A stretch of DNA of 5,080 nt, taken from assembly GCA_030690175.1 (NCBI GenBank), contig JAUYHE010000013.1, forward strand, positions 1-5,080. The letters are read 5' to 3'. The stretch comes from a bacterium. GTDB taxonomy: Bacteria; Patescibacteriota; Microgenomatia; Woykebacterales; RBG-16-39-9b. The stretch's first letter is position 1. Every line of letters begins with the position of its first letter. A program made the position numbers and the translations under genes. The notes under the pieces are model-generated. The model ran no database searches. It was not told the DNA's origin and worked only from the letters and a program-made list of their open reading frames with translations. Of this stretch, positions 1 through 3,621 are shown in pieces.

Positions 1-13
1 AATGAATAAAGTT

Positions 14-87
14 GGCGTCGTGGCCGAGTGGTTAGGCAGAGGTCTGCAAAACCTTTTACACCGGTTCAAATCCGGTCGACGCCTCCA
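14..87 (+). tRNA. tRNA-Cys (anticodon GCA)
   Basis: Full cloverleaf read by eye. The acceptor stem GGCGTCG (14-20) pairs with CGACGCC (77-83), followed by discriminator T84 and an encoded CCA at 85-87. The D stem is GCC (23-25) with GGC (35-37). The anticodon stem is 39-43 with 51-55 and its loop CTGCAAA carries GCA at 46-48. The T arm is ACCGG (60-64), loop TTCAAAT, and CCGGT (72-76). A T discriminator is what cysteinyl-tRNA synthetase expects, which agrees with the anticodon. The gene lies 3 nt upstream of tRNA-Leu, so the two are probably processed from one transcript. Its promoter is upstream of the window. Confidence 0.97.
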
Positions 88-90
88 TAA

Positions 91-177
91 GCCCAGGTGG
101 CGGAATTGGTATACGCTGGAGACTTAAAATCTCCCGGTCGCAAGATCTTGTGGGTTCGAGTCCCACCCTGGGCACCA
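91..177 (+). tRNA. tRNA-Leu (anticodon UAA)
   Basis: Class II tRNA with a long variable arm. The acceptor stem GCCCAGG (91-97) pairs with CCTGGGC (167-173), with discriminator A174 and encoded CCA at 175-177. The anticodon stem GGAGA (118-122) pairs with TCTCC (130-134), and the loop CTTAAAA carries TAA at 125-127, which reads UUA/UUG leucine codons. The variable arm (about 135-149) contains CAAG and CTTG. The T arm GTGGG, loop TTCGAGT, CCCAC runs from 150 to 166. The antisense strand translates to a typical spurious peptide (VGLEPTRSC and so on), a common database artefact of tRNA-Leu genes and not a protein. A terminator-like hairpin at 382-410 is the first plausible transcript end downstream. 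Confidence 0.97.
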
Positions 178-232
178 CAAAGGAAATTGCAAGTTTGAAA
201 GGTTCGCCTCGCTTCGCTCGGCGACCAGGAAG

Positions 233-257
233 TCCTCCCGCGAAAATTCGGAAAGGC
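233..257 (+). repeat. Inverted-repeat arm, left copy
   Basis: A 25-nt segment beginning TCCTCCCGCG and ending CGGAAAGGC. Its reverse complement matches 1593-1617 at 23 of 25 positions. The two arms flank the 298-aa gene with its promoter and terminator. The match is too long to be chance in 5 kb. Whether it is a terminal repeat of one unit or two members of a dispersed family cannot be decided here. Confidence 0.75.
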
Positions 258-291
258 AGCGCCTGCCCGCCGAAGCCTCGAAGCAGGCGGG

Positions 292-351
292 GAGCCGCAC
301 CGATCAAAACTGCCAAAGAACCTGTAAAAATATCGGCTCGAACCACATTTT
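292..351 (+). repeat. Conserved core repeat, copy A
   Basis: A 60-nt block that aligns with 1693-1753 with one 1-nt indel and only a handful of substitutions. Shared segments include CCGATCAAAAC, GCCAAAGAACC and ATCGGCTCGAACCA. Its ends are self-complementary in two overlapping ways: GAGCCG (292-297) with CGGCTC (334-339), or CCGAT (300-304) with ATCGG (332-336). Both arrangements are kept in copy B, which hints at RNA or DNA structure. Role unknown. Confidence 0.8.
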
Positions 352-381
352 GGTAAAAGAAAATTTTTCATCCTGGTTTTT

Positions 382-410
382 AAGACGGCTTCAGAGCTGT
401 TTTTAGTTTT
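382..410 (+). terminator. Terminator-like hairpin upstream of promoter A
   Basis: Stem 382-390 pairs with 395-403 around a TCAG loop. The core is ACGGCT/AGCTGT with G-U pairs, extended by A-U pairs, and it is followed by TTTTTAGTTTT. It would end transcription coming from the tRNA pair just before the next promoter. The hairpin sits at the same place as the GAAA-loop hairpin of copy B, but the stem sequences differ, so position and form are conserved more than bases. Confidence 0.6.
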
Positions 411-413
411 GTC

Positions 414-442
414 TTGACGTAAGTCATAAAACAATGTAATAT
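414..442 (+). promoter_or_regulatory. Sigma70-type promoter for the 298-aa gene
   Basis: -35 TTGACG (414-419), exactly 17 nt, then -10 TAATAT (437-442). The predicted start of transcription is near 449, about 45 nt before the ATG at 495. The same AATGTAAT context and 17-nt spacer occur in promoter B (1813-1841), which supports the assignment. Confidence 0.75.
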
Positions 443-468
443 GTGATGTTAGTTGTTCTTTCGAATTC

Positions 469-489
469 CAACAAACCGAAGGAGGTGAT
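469..489 (+). promoter_or_regulatory. Conserved leader CAACAAACC and strong SD, copy A
   Basis: CAACAAACC (469-477) leads into GAAGGAGGTGAT (478-489), an almost complete complement of the 16S anti-SD. The GGAGG ends 9 nt before ATG 495 and selects that start. The ATG at 488 overlaps the SD and is too close to it. The same CAACAAACC plus GGAGGT pair precedes the leader ORF at 1888. Confidence 0.8.
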
Positions 490-494
490 GCGTC

Positions 495-1391
495 ATGCGA
501 CTGCTGGACAGGATTCTCTCGTATGGGTTCCAGATTTTTAAGGGAGTCTCAACGAGTAAGGCAGAGATGCTTGAGGATCTTGGTGGATCGCAACTCGTCG
601 TGATTGATAATGTTGCGGACTACTACTATTCTCAACGTCTTGGAGATTTCTTCAGCACGGCCGATTTTCCCAATGTCATGCTCCCTTTCGAACTCTGTTT
701 TTTCGAGTTCAGACTTCCTCCATTGAGTAGAGCTCCGGTCGGATCTGAAGAGGTCGGTGTCTTTATGGCGATGCGGGAACCGGACGAGTTTCTAAGGAAC
801 ACGTATCCGGCCGTTCTGGGACAGGGGGGAGTAAAGTTTTACCTCGAATGTCGTTTCTTCGTTCGTCAGGCGGGATACAAGCAAGCGCTCTTCGTGGCGC
901 AGTACCTCTTGCCCGTGGACAAGGACGGCCAAGCCGTCTCACCCAACGATCGGATGCAAGGCGTGACAAACATCTTCATACCCGGTCTGGGAAAGGACGA
1001 CAACGAGGCAAATCTCCGTTTCATCCATCAGAGCGTAATCTTCCCAACATTCCTCGCTCTGTCCTTCATGCACTGTCGGAATGTGAGGATGAGGCAGGAG
1101 GTTCCGCCGCCCAAGCTCTCCAAGTCCCACCAAAAAAAGCAGGGTCGTCCACTTCTCCGTTACCATGTGCTCCAAATCGATCACATGAAATCTGTGCTGG
1201 AACGGGAAGGTCATGCGAGCATGGAAGGGTTGAAAAAAGCTCTGCACATCTGCCGTGGCCACTTCGCGACTTACGGTTCTGGTGGCAAAGGGCTTCTTTT
1301 CGGCAAGCTCTCTGGCAGGTACTGGATTCCGATGCACGTTCGTGGCACTCTCGAAGAAGGTGTCGTCGTGAAGGGTTATGAGGTGAAATAA
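495..1391 (+). CDS. Uncharacterised 298-aa protein with conserved C-terminal motif
   Basis: I do not recognise a named family or function. The start is fixed by the GAAGGAGGTGAT SD, and the gene has its own promoter and terminator, so it is a monocistronic, probably well expressed unit. No signal peptide or clear membrane segment is visible, so it is probably cytosolic. Residues 1-200 are mixed alpha/beta with many aromatics (YYYSQ at 43-47, FELCFFEF at 65-72, FFVRQ at 121-125). A basic, proline-rich linker (about 200-220: PPPKLSK, HQKKQGRP) joins a C-terminal part starting near LRYHVLQID (221-229). That part has HICRGHF (251-257), LLFGK (267-271), GRYW (274-277) and HVRG (281-284). From memory, a similar RGHF...LFGK...YW...HVRG tail occurs in uncharacterised bacterial and mobile-element proteins; this recall is not verified. 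Base use differs from neighbours: G+C is 36 and 33 of 60 in the lines at 901 and 1201, against 24 of 60 at 4201 in rpsA. Horizontal acquisition is therefore plausible. Confidence 0.9.
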   Translation: MRLLDRILSYGFQIFKGVSTSKAEMLEDLGGSQLVVIDNVADYYYSQRLGDFFSTADFPNVMLPFELCFFEFRLPPLSRAPVGSEEVGVFMAMREPDEFLRNTYPAVLGQGGVKFYLECRFFVRQAGYKQALFVAQYLLPVDKDGQAVSPNDRMQGVTNIFIPGLGKDDNEANLRFIHQSVIFPTFLALSFMHCRNVRMRQEVPPPKLSKSHQKKQGRPLLRYHVLQIDHMKSVLEREGHASMEGLKKALHICRGHFATYGSGGKGLLFGKLSGRYWIPMHVRGTLEEGVVVKGYEVK

Positions 1392-1397
1392 AACAGA

Positions 1398-1457
1398 ACG
1401 CTAGCTGTATCTCTAGCGTGGGCGTCAACCACAAGTGTTGACGCCTTTTCTTTTTTT
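1398..1457 (+). terminator. Strong terminator of the 298-aa gene
   Basis: Two hairpins directly follow the TAA at 1389-1391. The first is ACGCTAG (1398-1404) with CTAGCGT (1413-1419). The second is a perfect 9-bp stem, GGCGTCAAC (1421-1429) with GTTGACGCC (1437-1445), then TTTTCTTTTTTT (1446-1457). The second is a textbook intrinsic terminator; the first may protect the 3' end or assist. Confidence 0.9.
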
Positions 1458-1493
1458 CTGAATTCAAAGAGCTAAAAGAATTTGCCGCCAACC

Positions 1494-1556
1494 AAAGCAT
1501 TTTTCAATCAATTTCAAATTGAAAAATGCTTTGAAATGAGTTAGTATTAACTCATT
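1494..1556. repeat. Two perfect A+T-rich hairpins in tandem
   Basis: Hairpin 1 is a perfect 15-bp inverted repeat: AAAGCATTTTTCAAT (1494-1508), 9-nt loop, ATTGAAAAATGCTTT (1518-1532). Hairpin 2 starts 3 nt later: AATGAGTTA (1535-1543), loop GTAT, TAACTCATT (1548-1556). Neither is followed by a T-tract, so they are not simple terminators on the plus strand. They lie in the 500-nt gap between the 298-aa gene and the next operon, outside the two cassette copies. Possible roles are a protein-binding palindrome, a mobile-element end or a small structured RNA; nothing here decides. Confidence 0.7.
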
Positions 1557-1592
1557 AGAAAAACTTGAAATTGTCAGCGGTGCGGCTTCGCC

Positions 1593-1617
1593 GCCTTTCC
1601 GAATTCTCGCGGGGGGA
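1593..1617 (-). repeat. Inverted-repeat arm, right copy
   Basis: Reverse-complement match (23 of 25) to 233-257, containing GCCTTTCCGAATT and a G-rich end. A short hairpin, GCGGC (1582-1586), loop TTC, GCCGC (1590-1594), sits at its left edge. The arm lies between the tandem hairpins and cassette B, in inverted orientation to the copy inside cassette A. Confidence 0.75.
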
Positions 1618-1692
1618 TTTTTTCGGAAAAATGCGTTCGGACTAATTCAAGAATACAGCACCACATTGGAAATTATGTTAGGATAACTTGCT

Positions 1693-1753
1693 GAGCCGCG
1701 CCGATCAAAACCGCCAAAGAACCCGGAGAAACAATCGGCTCGAACCATATTTT
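1693..1753 (+). repeat. Conserved core repeat, copy B
   Basis: A 61-nt block matching 292-351. It keeps both alternative pairings: GAGCCG (1693-1698) with CGGCTC (1736-1741), and CCGAT (1701-1705) with ATCGG (1734-1738). Most differences from copy A fall in the A-rich middle, which would be the loop; others are single transitions. Role unknown. Confidence 0.8.
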
Positions 1754-1787
1754 AATTTTGGGGGAAGAAAATTTTTTAATAAAGATT

Positions 1788-1814
1788 GAGGCTCGAAAGA
1801 GCTTTTTATTTTTT
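1788..1814 (+). terminator. GAAA-loop terminator just before promoter B
   Basis: GAGGCTC (1788-1794), tetraloop GAAA, GAGCTTT (1799-1805), with two G-U pairs in the lower stem. It is followed by a T-rich run to 1814 (TTTTTATTTTTT). The run merges into the TTGACA -35 box, so a terminator and a promoter are packed head to tail with about 2 nt shared. Confidence 0.7.
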
Positions 1815-1841
1815 GACAGATAACGATTTATAATGTAATCT
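1813..1841 (+). promoter_or_regulatory. Sigma70-type promoter of the membrane-protein operon
   Basis: Consensus -35 TTGACA (1813-1818), 17 nt, then -10 TAATCT (1836-1841), aligned with the promoter at 414-442 through the shared AATGTAAT. A TATAAT at 1829-1834 has a better sequence but only a 10-nt spacer, so it is less likely the -10. Expected transcription start is near 1848, about 40 nt before the leader ORF. Confidence 0.75.
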
Positions 1842-1887
1842 TCTGTTCAGAGACTAGTTCTTTACAACAAACCAAAAGGAGGTCGCT

Positions 1888-1944
1888 ATGGAACTTCACG
1901 AAAGTTCCCAGGTTGTTCAAAACCTTAATATTAATCTCATATAA
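1888..1944 (+). CDS. 18-aa leader ORF with strong SD
   Basis: ATG at 1888 lies 5 nt after AAAAGGAGG (SD 1874-1882), and the frame MELHESSQVVQNLNINLI ends at TAA 1942-1944. It has the best ribosome-binding site in the operon, while the two membrane-protein genes behind it have none. The stop is 15 nt before the YggT start at 1960, close enough for termination-reinitiation coupling. It shows no run of one amino acid that would suggest classical attenuation, and no toxin or membrane-peptide character. It could be a translated leader, a remnant of the start of a gene once attached to the cassette, or an incidental frame behind a captured SD. The SD placement is clear; the function is unknown. Confidence 0.5.
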   Translation: MELHESSQVVQNLNINLI

Positions 1945-1945
1945 T
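1940..1945 (+). promoter_or_regulatory. Possible internal -10 box ahead of the YggT gene
   Basis: A perfect TATAAT overlaps the leader stop codon. Initiation about 7 nt downstream (near 1952) would give an mRNA with only about 8 nt before ATG 1960. No good -35 exists: TTGTTC at 1913-1918 is 21 nt away. It is noted because the gene at 2841 has a similarly short predicted leader. Confidence 0.25.
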
Positions 1946-1959
1946 TAAACTTTATCTTT

Positions 1960-2316
1960 ATGGACGCATATAACTCCCCTAGTACCAAGCCCTTATACCG
2001 CGGCACGCAAGTCGTCTGGTATCTCCTCGGGCTTTTAGAAGCACTACTAGCTTTTCGCTTTGTGCTAAAACTGCTGGCTGCCAACCCGTCAGCTGGCTTT
2101 AGCAGCTTCATTTATAATGTCAGCTATCCGTTCGCGGCACCTTTCTTAAGCGTGTTCCGCGTATCCAGAGTCGAAGGCAATATACTGGAGTGGGCCACTC
2201 TACTGGCTATGTTAGTTTATTTGTTGATTGCTTGGGCCATAGTCAAACTGTTCTTTATGGGCAAAACTGTTTCCACGCCGGAAGCCGCTGTGAAACTGGA
2301 CAACGAAAATAAATAA
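1960..2316 (+). CDS. YggT-family integral membrane protein
   Basis: A 118-aa protein with two hydrophobic segments, about 17-39 (VVWYLLGLLEALLAFRFVL) and 77-100. Between them is the motif typical of YggT proteins: an arginine in the first helix (R33), KLLAANP (37-43), a short amphipathic stretch, then YPFAAPF (56-62) with paired prolines. YggT proteins are small inner-membrane proteins linked in various bacteria to osmotic/ion stress or, near ftsZ/sepF, to division or membrane organisation; biochemical activity is unproven. The N-terminus is polar and probably cytoplasmic, and the C-terminus is charged. There is no SD before ATG 1960 (TTTATCTTTATGG), so translation may be coupled to the leader ORF, leaderless-like or SD-independent. 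It is followed 14 nt later by another small membrane protein in the same operon. Family assignment is good; role is inferred. Confidence 0.88.
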   Translation: MDAYNSPSTKPLYRGTQVVWYLLGLLEALLAFRFVLKLLAANPSAGFSSFIYNVSYPFAAPFLSVFRVSRVEGNILEWATLLAMLVYLLIAWAIVKLFFMGKTVSTPEAAVKLDNENK

Positions 2317-2330
2317 TTAACAATAAATTT

Positions 2331-2579
2331 ATGGGAATAATTCTCTGGATCATCTTTGGAGGTATCGTGGGCTGGGTCGCATCGTTGATCATGAAAACTG
2401 ACGTCCAGCAAGGCATCATCATGAATGTCGTGGTTGGTGTCATCGGCGCTGTTTTAGGCGGCTGGATCATGAGCTTACTTGGCAAAAGTCCGGTGGGTAG
2501 CTTTAATCTGTATAGCTTCCTCGTCGCCCTGCTCGGCGCAGTGGTTTTGATTTGGATTGTCAAAATGGTCCGCCGCTAA
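2331..2579 (+). CDS. GlsB/YeaQ/YmgE-family membrane protein
   Basis: An 82-aa, very hydrophobic protein with three predicted helices, about 2-21, 28-50 and 60-79. It has the glycine-rich signatures of this family (Pfam Transgly_assoc): GGIVGW (10-15), then GVIGAVLGGW (36-45). Length matches the usual 80-90 aa. Members are small envelope proteins, often stress-induced; the old 'transglycosylase-associated' label does not imply enzyme activity. The C-terminus KMVRR is positive and therefore probably cytoplasmic. It starts 14 nt after the YggT stop without an SD (AACAATAAATTTATGG), which suggests co-transcription from the promoter at 1813. The pairing of two small membrane proteins fits an envelope-stress unit, but that is inference. 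Confidence 0.92.
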   Translation: MGIILWIIFGGIVGWVASLIMKTDVQQGIIMNVVVGVIGAVLGGWIMSLLGKSPVGSFNLYSFLVALLGAVVLIWIVKMVRR

Positions 2580-2598
2580 TTTAAACTGCATAAAAATT

Positions 2599-2618
2599 CC
2601 ACCTTTGGTGGGTTTTTT
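2599..2618 (+). terminator. Intrinsic terminator of the membrane-protein operon
   Basis: CCACC (2599-2603), loop TTT, GGTGG (2607-2611), then G and TTTTTT (2613-2618), 19 nt after the stop codon. The stem is short but G+C-rich and the T-run is clean. Confidence 0.75.
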
Positions 2619-2640
2619 GGCTCGAATTAATTGTAGCATC

Positions 2641-2752
2641 TTGGCCTCACCCCGCAGCAAGCGGGCGGGGAAATGCGCCGTGCTCCGTAGTAAGCTTTGC
2701 TTTACTACTGGGGTTCGAACTATCTTTAAAATACAGTACCATTGAGGAAATT
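2641..2752 (+). repeat. Hairpin-rich third, partial repeat copy (C)
   Basis: Non-coding. Hairpin 1: CCCGC (2651-2655), loop AGCAA, GCGGG (2661-2665). Hairpin 2: GTAGTAAG (2687-2694) with TTTACTAC (2701-2708), the innermost pair being G-U. The tail 2711-2736 (GGGTTCGAAC to ATACAG) matches 1633-1658 at 20 of 26. The following GTACCATTGAGGAAATT (2736-2752) matches 172-188 at 13 of 17. The core, terminator and SD parts of copies A and B are missing, so it is a partial or different member of the same family. Confidence 0.6.
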
Positions 2753-2796
2753 GCTCGGTTATTTATTTATTTAACATTCTATCCACACTATACACG

Positions 2797-2825
2797 TTGA
2801 CCCCCGAAACAAAGTCTGCTATGTT
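2797..2825 (+). promoter_or_regulatory. Extended -10 promoter for the lysozyme-like gene
   Basis: -35 TTGACC (2797-2802), 17-nt spacer, -10 TATGTT (2820-2825) preceded by TGC, giving the extended -10 TGn element (2817-2819). The expected transcription start, near 2832, leaves only about 9 nt before ATG 2841, too short for a usual SD, and none is present. Confidence 0.7.
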
Positions 2826-2840
2826 TGCTTGTAGAAATAC

Positions 2841-3521
2841 ATGGATATAATTCATATTCTGAAACCAAAACAATACTTTATCAAAGCGTCTTACGACAAG
2901 CTTTCAAATGCCCACAGACTTGGAATTCTGGTTTTGGTGATTAGTTTGTTTGGTCTAAGCCTCCCCCAAAACACTACCCAGCCTGTTGATCAATCGATCT
3001 TGGAAGCGGAGTTGGTTTTTACCTATGGTGATCACGCGGAATATTTAGCCAATCTGACAGATGAGGCTGAAAAAAAATACCGAATCGAAAAACTCTGGGC
3101 TGAACTAGATAAACAAAGAACCCTGTCCGGAGCTTTGACTATTTATCTTAAATCTTACCACTCACCACTAGCCAATCATGCAGAGACTTTGATCAAAACA
3201 AATAACTGGAAAAAAATAATTGCTCTGGCTAATGCTGAAAGTTCTCTTTGCCGAAATTACCCAGAACATACTTCAAACTGTTGGGGAGTAGGTGGTACAG
3301 ACCTTTGGGATATGGGTGATAATTTGTCCGAAGGAATTGTGGCTATGAATAATTTTTTGGAAAATAGTCCAAAACGCTCCGATATAAAATATTCGCAAAT
3401 GACCTTTGAACAAATGAACGGATTGTATAAACAGCCAGCTAGAGATCACTGGCTTTATAACAATCAAAAAATCATAGACGATCTAGATGCGATTGAAAGA
3501 AATATTGAACTAAATACTTAA
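2841..3521 (+). CDS. Membrane-anchored lysozyme-like protein (putative)
   Basis: A 226-aa protein. A short basic N-terminus (to about residue 26) is followed by one hydrophobic helix (about 27-42), read as an uncleaved anchor that places the rest outside the membrane. Residues 50-110 are charged and helical (EAEKKYRIEKLWAELDK at 75-91). The C-terminal part (about 110-215) resembles a minimal lysozyme/SLT-type fold: WKKIIALANAESSLC (123-137) puts a candidate catalytic glutamate at E133 in an 'A-x-x-ESS' setting, followed by NCWGVGG (146-152) and a helical tail with WLYNNQ (204-209). Cys137 and Cys147 could form a disulfide outside the cell. Such proteins would cut or remodel peptidoglycan. Start at 2841 is the only one that keeps the anchor; there is no SD and a near-leaderless promoter. 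The enzyme call rests on motif shape only. A structural, non-catalytic relative is possible. Confidence 0.8.
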   Translation: MDIIHILKPKQYFIKASYDKLSNAHRLGILVLVISLFGLSLPQNTTQPVDQSILEAELVFTYGDHAEYLANLTDEAEKKYRIEKLWAELDKQRTLSGALTIYLKSYHSPLANHAETLIKTNNWKKIIALANAESSLCRNYPEHTSNCWGVGGTDLWDMGDNLSEGIVAMNNFLENSPKRSDIKYSQMTFEQMNGLYKQPARDHWLYNNQKIIDDLDAIERNIELNT

Positions 3522-3540
3522 AGATTCAAAATGACGTACT

Positions 3541-3573
3541 CCCCGTCAGAACGAAGTTCTGGCGGGGTTTCTT
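3541..3573 (+). terminator. Terminator of the lysozyme-like gene
   Basis: A 12-bp stem, with one G-U pair, 3541-3552 with 3556-3567 (CCCCGTCAGAAC / GTTCTGGCGGGG) around a GAA loop, then TTTCTT. It lies 20 nt after the stop at 3521. The T-run is interrupted, so it may work together with the next hairpin. Confidence 0.8.
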
Positions 3574-3583
3574 GTAGTGTATT

Positions 3584-3620
3584 AACAAAAAAACCCCGCA
3601 TCAAGCGGGGTTTTTTTGTT
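3584..3620. terminator. Bidirectional terminator between convergent genes
   Basis: Perfect 16-bp palindrome: AACAAAAAAACCCCGC (3584-3599), loop ATCAA, GCGGGGTTTTTTTGTT (3605-3620). The G+C core is flanked by A7 and T7, so it has a T-run in both directions. On the minus strand it begins 1 nt after the rpsA stop codon (3622-3624), and on the plus strand it backs up the terminator at 3541. Confidence 0.95.
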
Positions 3621-3621
3621 G

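Larger units (their letters stand above)
172..486 (+). repeat. Intergenic expression cassette, copy A
   Basis: Non-coding stretch from the CCA end of tRNA-Leu to the SD of the 298-aa gene. It shares an ordered set of parts with 1658-1883 (copy B). These are GCACCACA-NN-GGAAATT (172-188 versus 1658-1674, 15 of 17 identical), a ~60-nt core (292-351), GAAAATTTTT-like A/T sequence (359-367), a terminator hairpin, a TTGAC-box promoter with a 17-nt spacer, and CAACAAACC followed by GGAGGT. Copy A holds an extra G+C-rich segment (about 201-290), absent from B at the same place, with small hairpins such as CGCCTGC (260-266) against GCAGGCG (283-289). Open frames crossing the region on either strand have no SD or family resemblance and are rejected. 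It is probably a member of a dispersed family. That is inference from two full copies and one partial copy in this window. Confidence 0.75.
1633..1883 (+). repeat. Intergenic expression cassette, copy B
   Basis: Second, shorter copy of the module seen at 172-486, in the same order: GCACCACA-TT-GGAAATT (1658-1674), core (1693-1753), GAAAATTTTTT (1767-1777), terminator hairpin (1788-1814), promoter (1813-1841) and CAACAAACC plus GGAGGT (1865-1883). It lacks the G+C-rich segment that copy A carries before its core. Just upstream, 1633-1658 aligns with 2711-2736 of the third, partial copy at 20 of 26 positions. The -10 to SD distance is 36 nt here and 38 nt in copy A. No credible gene lies in this stretch. 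Confidence 0.75.

Noticed and set aside
150..356. Plus-strand open frame starting inside tRNA-Leu
   Set aside because: Overlaps a certain tRNA and the repeat core, with low-complexity Arg/Pro/Ala content and no SD.
56..434. Antisense open frames across the tRNAs and cassette A
   Set aside because: They are the reverse of tRNA-Leu plus repeat sequence, a familiar source of spurious database proteins; no SD, no domain.
488..541. Alternative ATG at 488 with a short frame
   Set aside because: It overlaps the SD and ends after 17 codons; spacing favours ATG 495.
763..1500. Several open frames in other frames of the 298-aa gene
   Set aside because: Shadow frames of a G+C-rich gene. The 495-1391 frame alone has promoter, SD and terminator; one minus-strand frame crosses the terminator.
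292..1753. CRISPR-like repeats (core ending in ATCAAAAC-type sequence)
   Set aside because: Only two copies 1.4 kb apart, within intergenic cassettes, with no spacer array and no cas genes.
1829..1834. TATAAT as the -10 of promoter B
   Set aside because: Spacer to TTGACA would be 10 nt; the TAATCT at 1836 gives 17 nt and aligns with promoter A.
2641..2741. A degraded class II tRNA ending in GTACCA
   Set aside because: There is a GGTTCGAAC and a variable-arm-like hairpin, but the T-stem does not pair, the distance to the ACCA is 5 nt too long and no acceptor stem exists.
2557..2745. Plus-strand 62-codon frame after the GlsB-family gene
   Set aside because: Starts inside glsB, crosses its terminator and the hairpin repeats; no SD or family resemblance.
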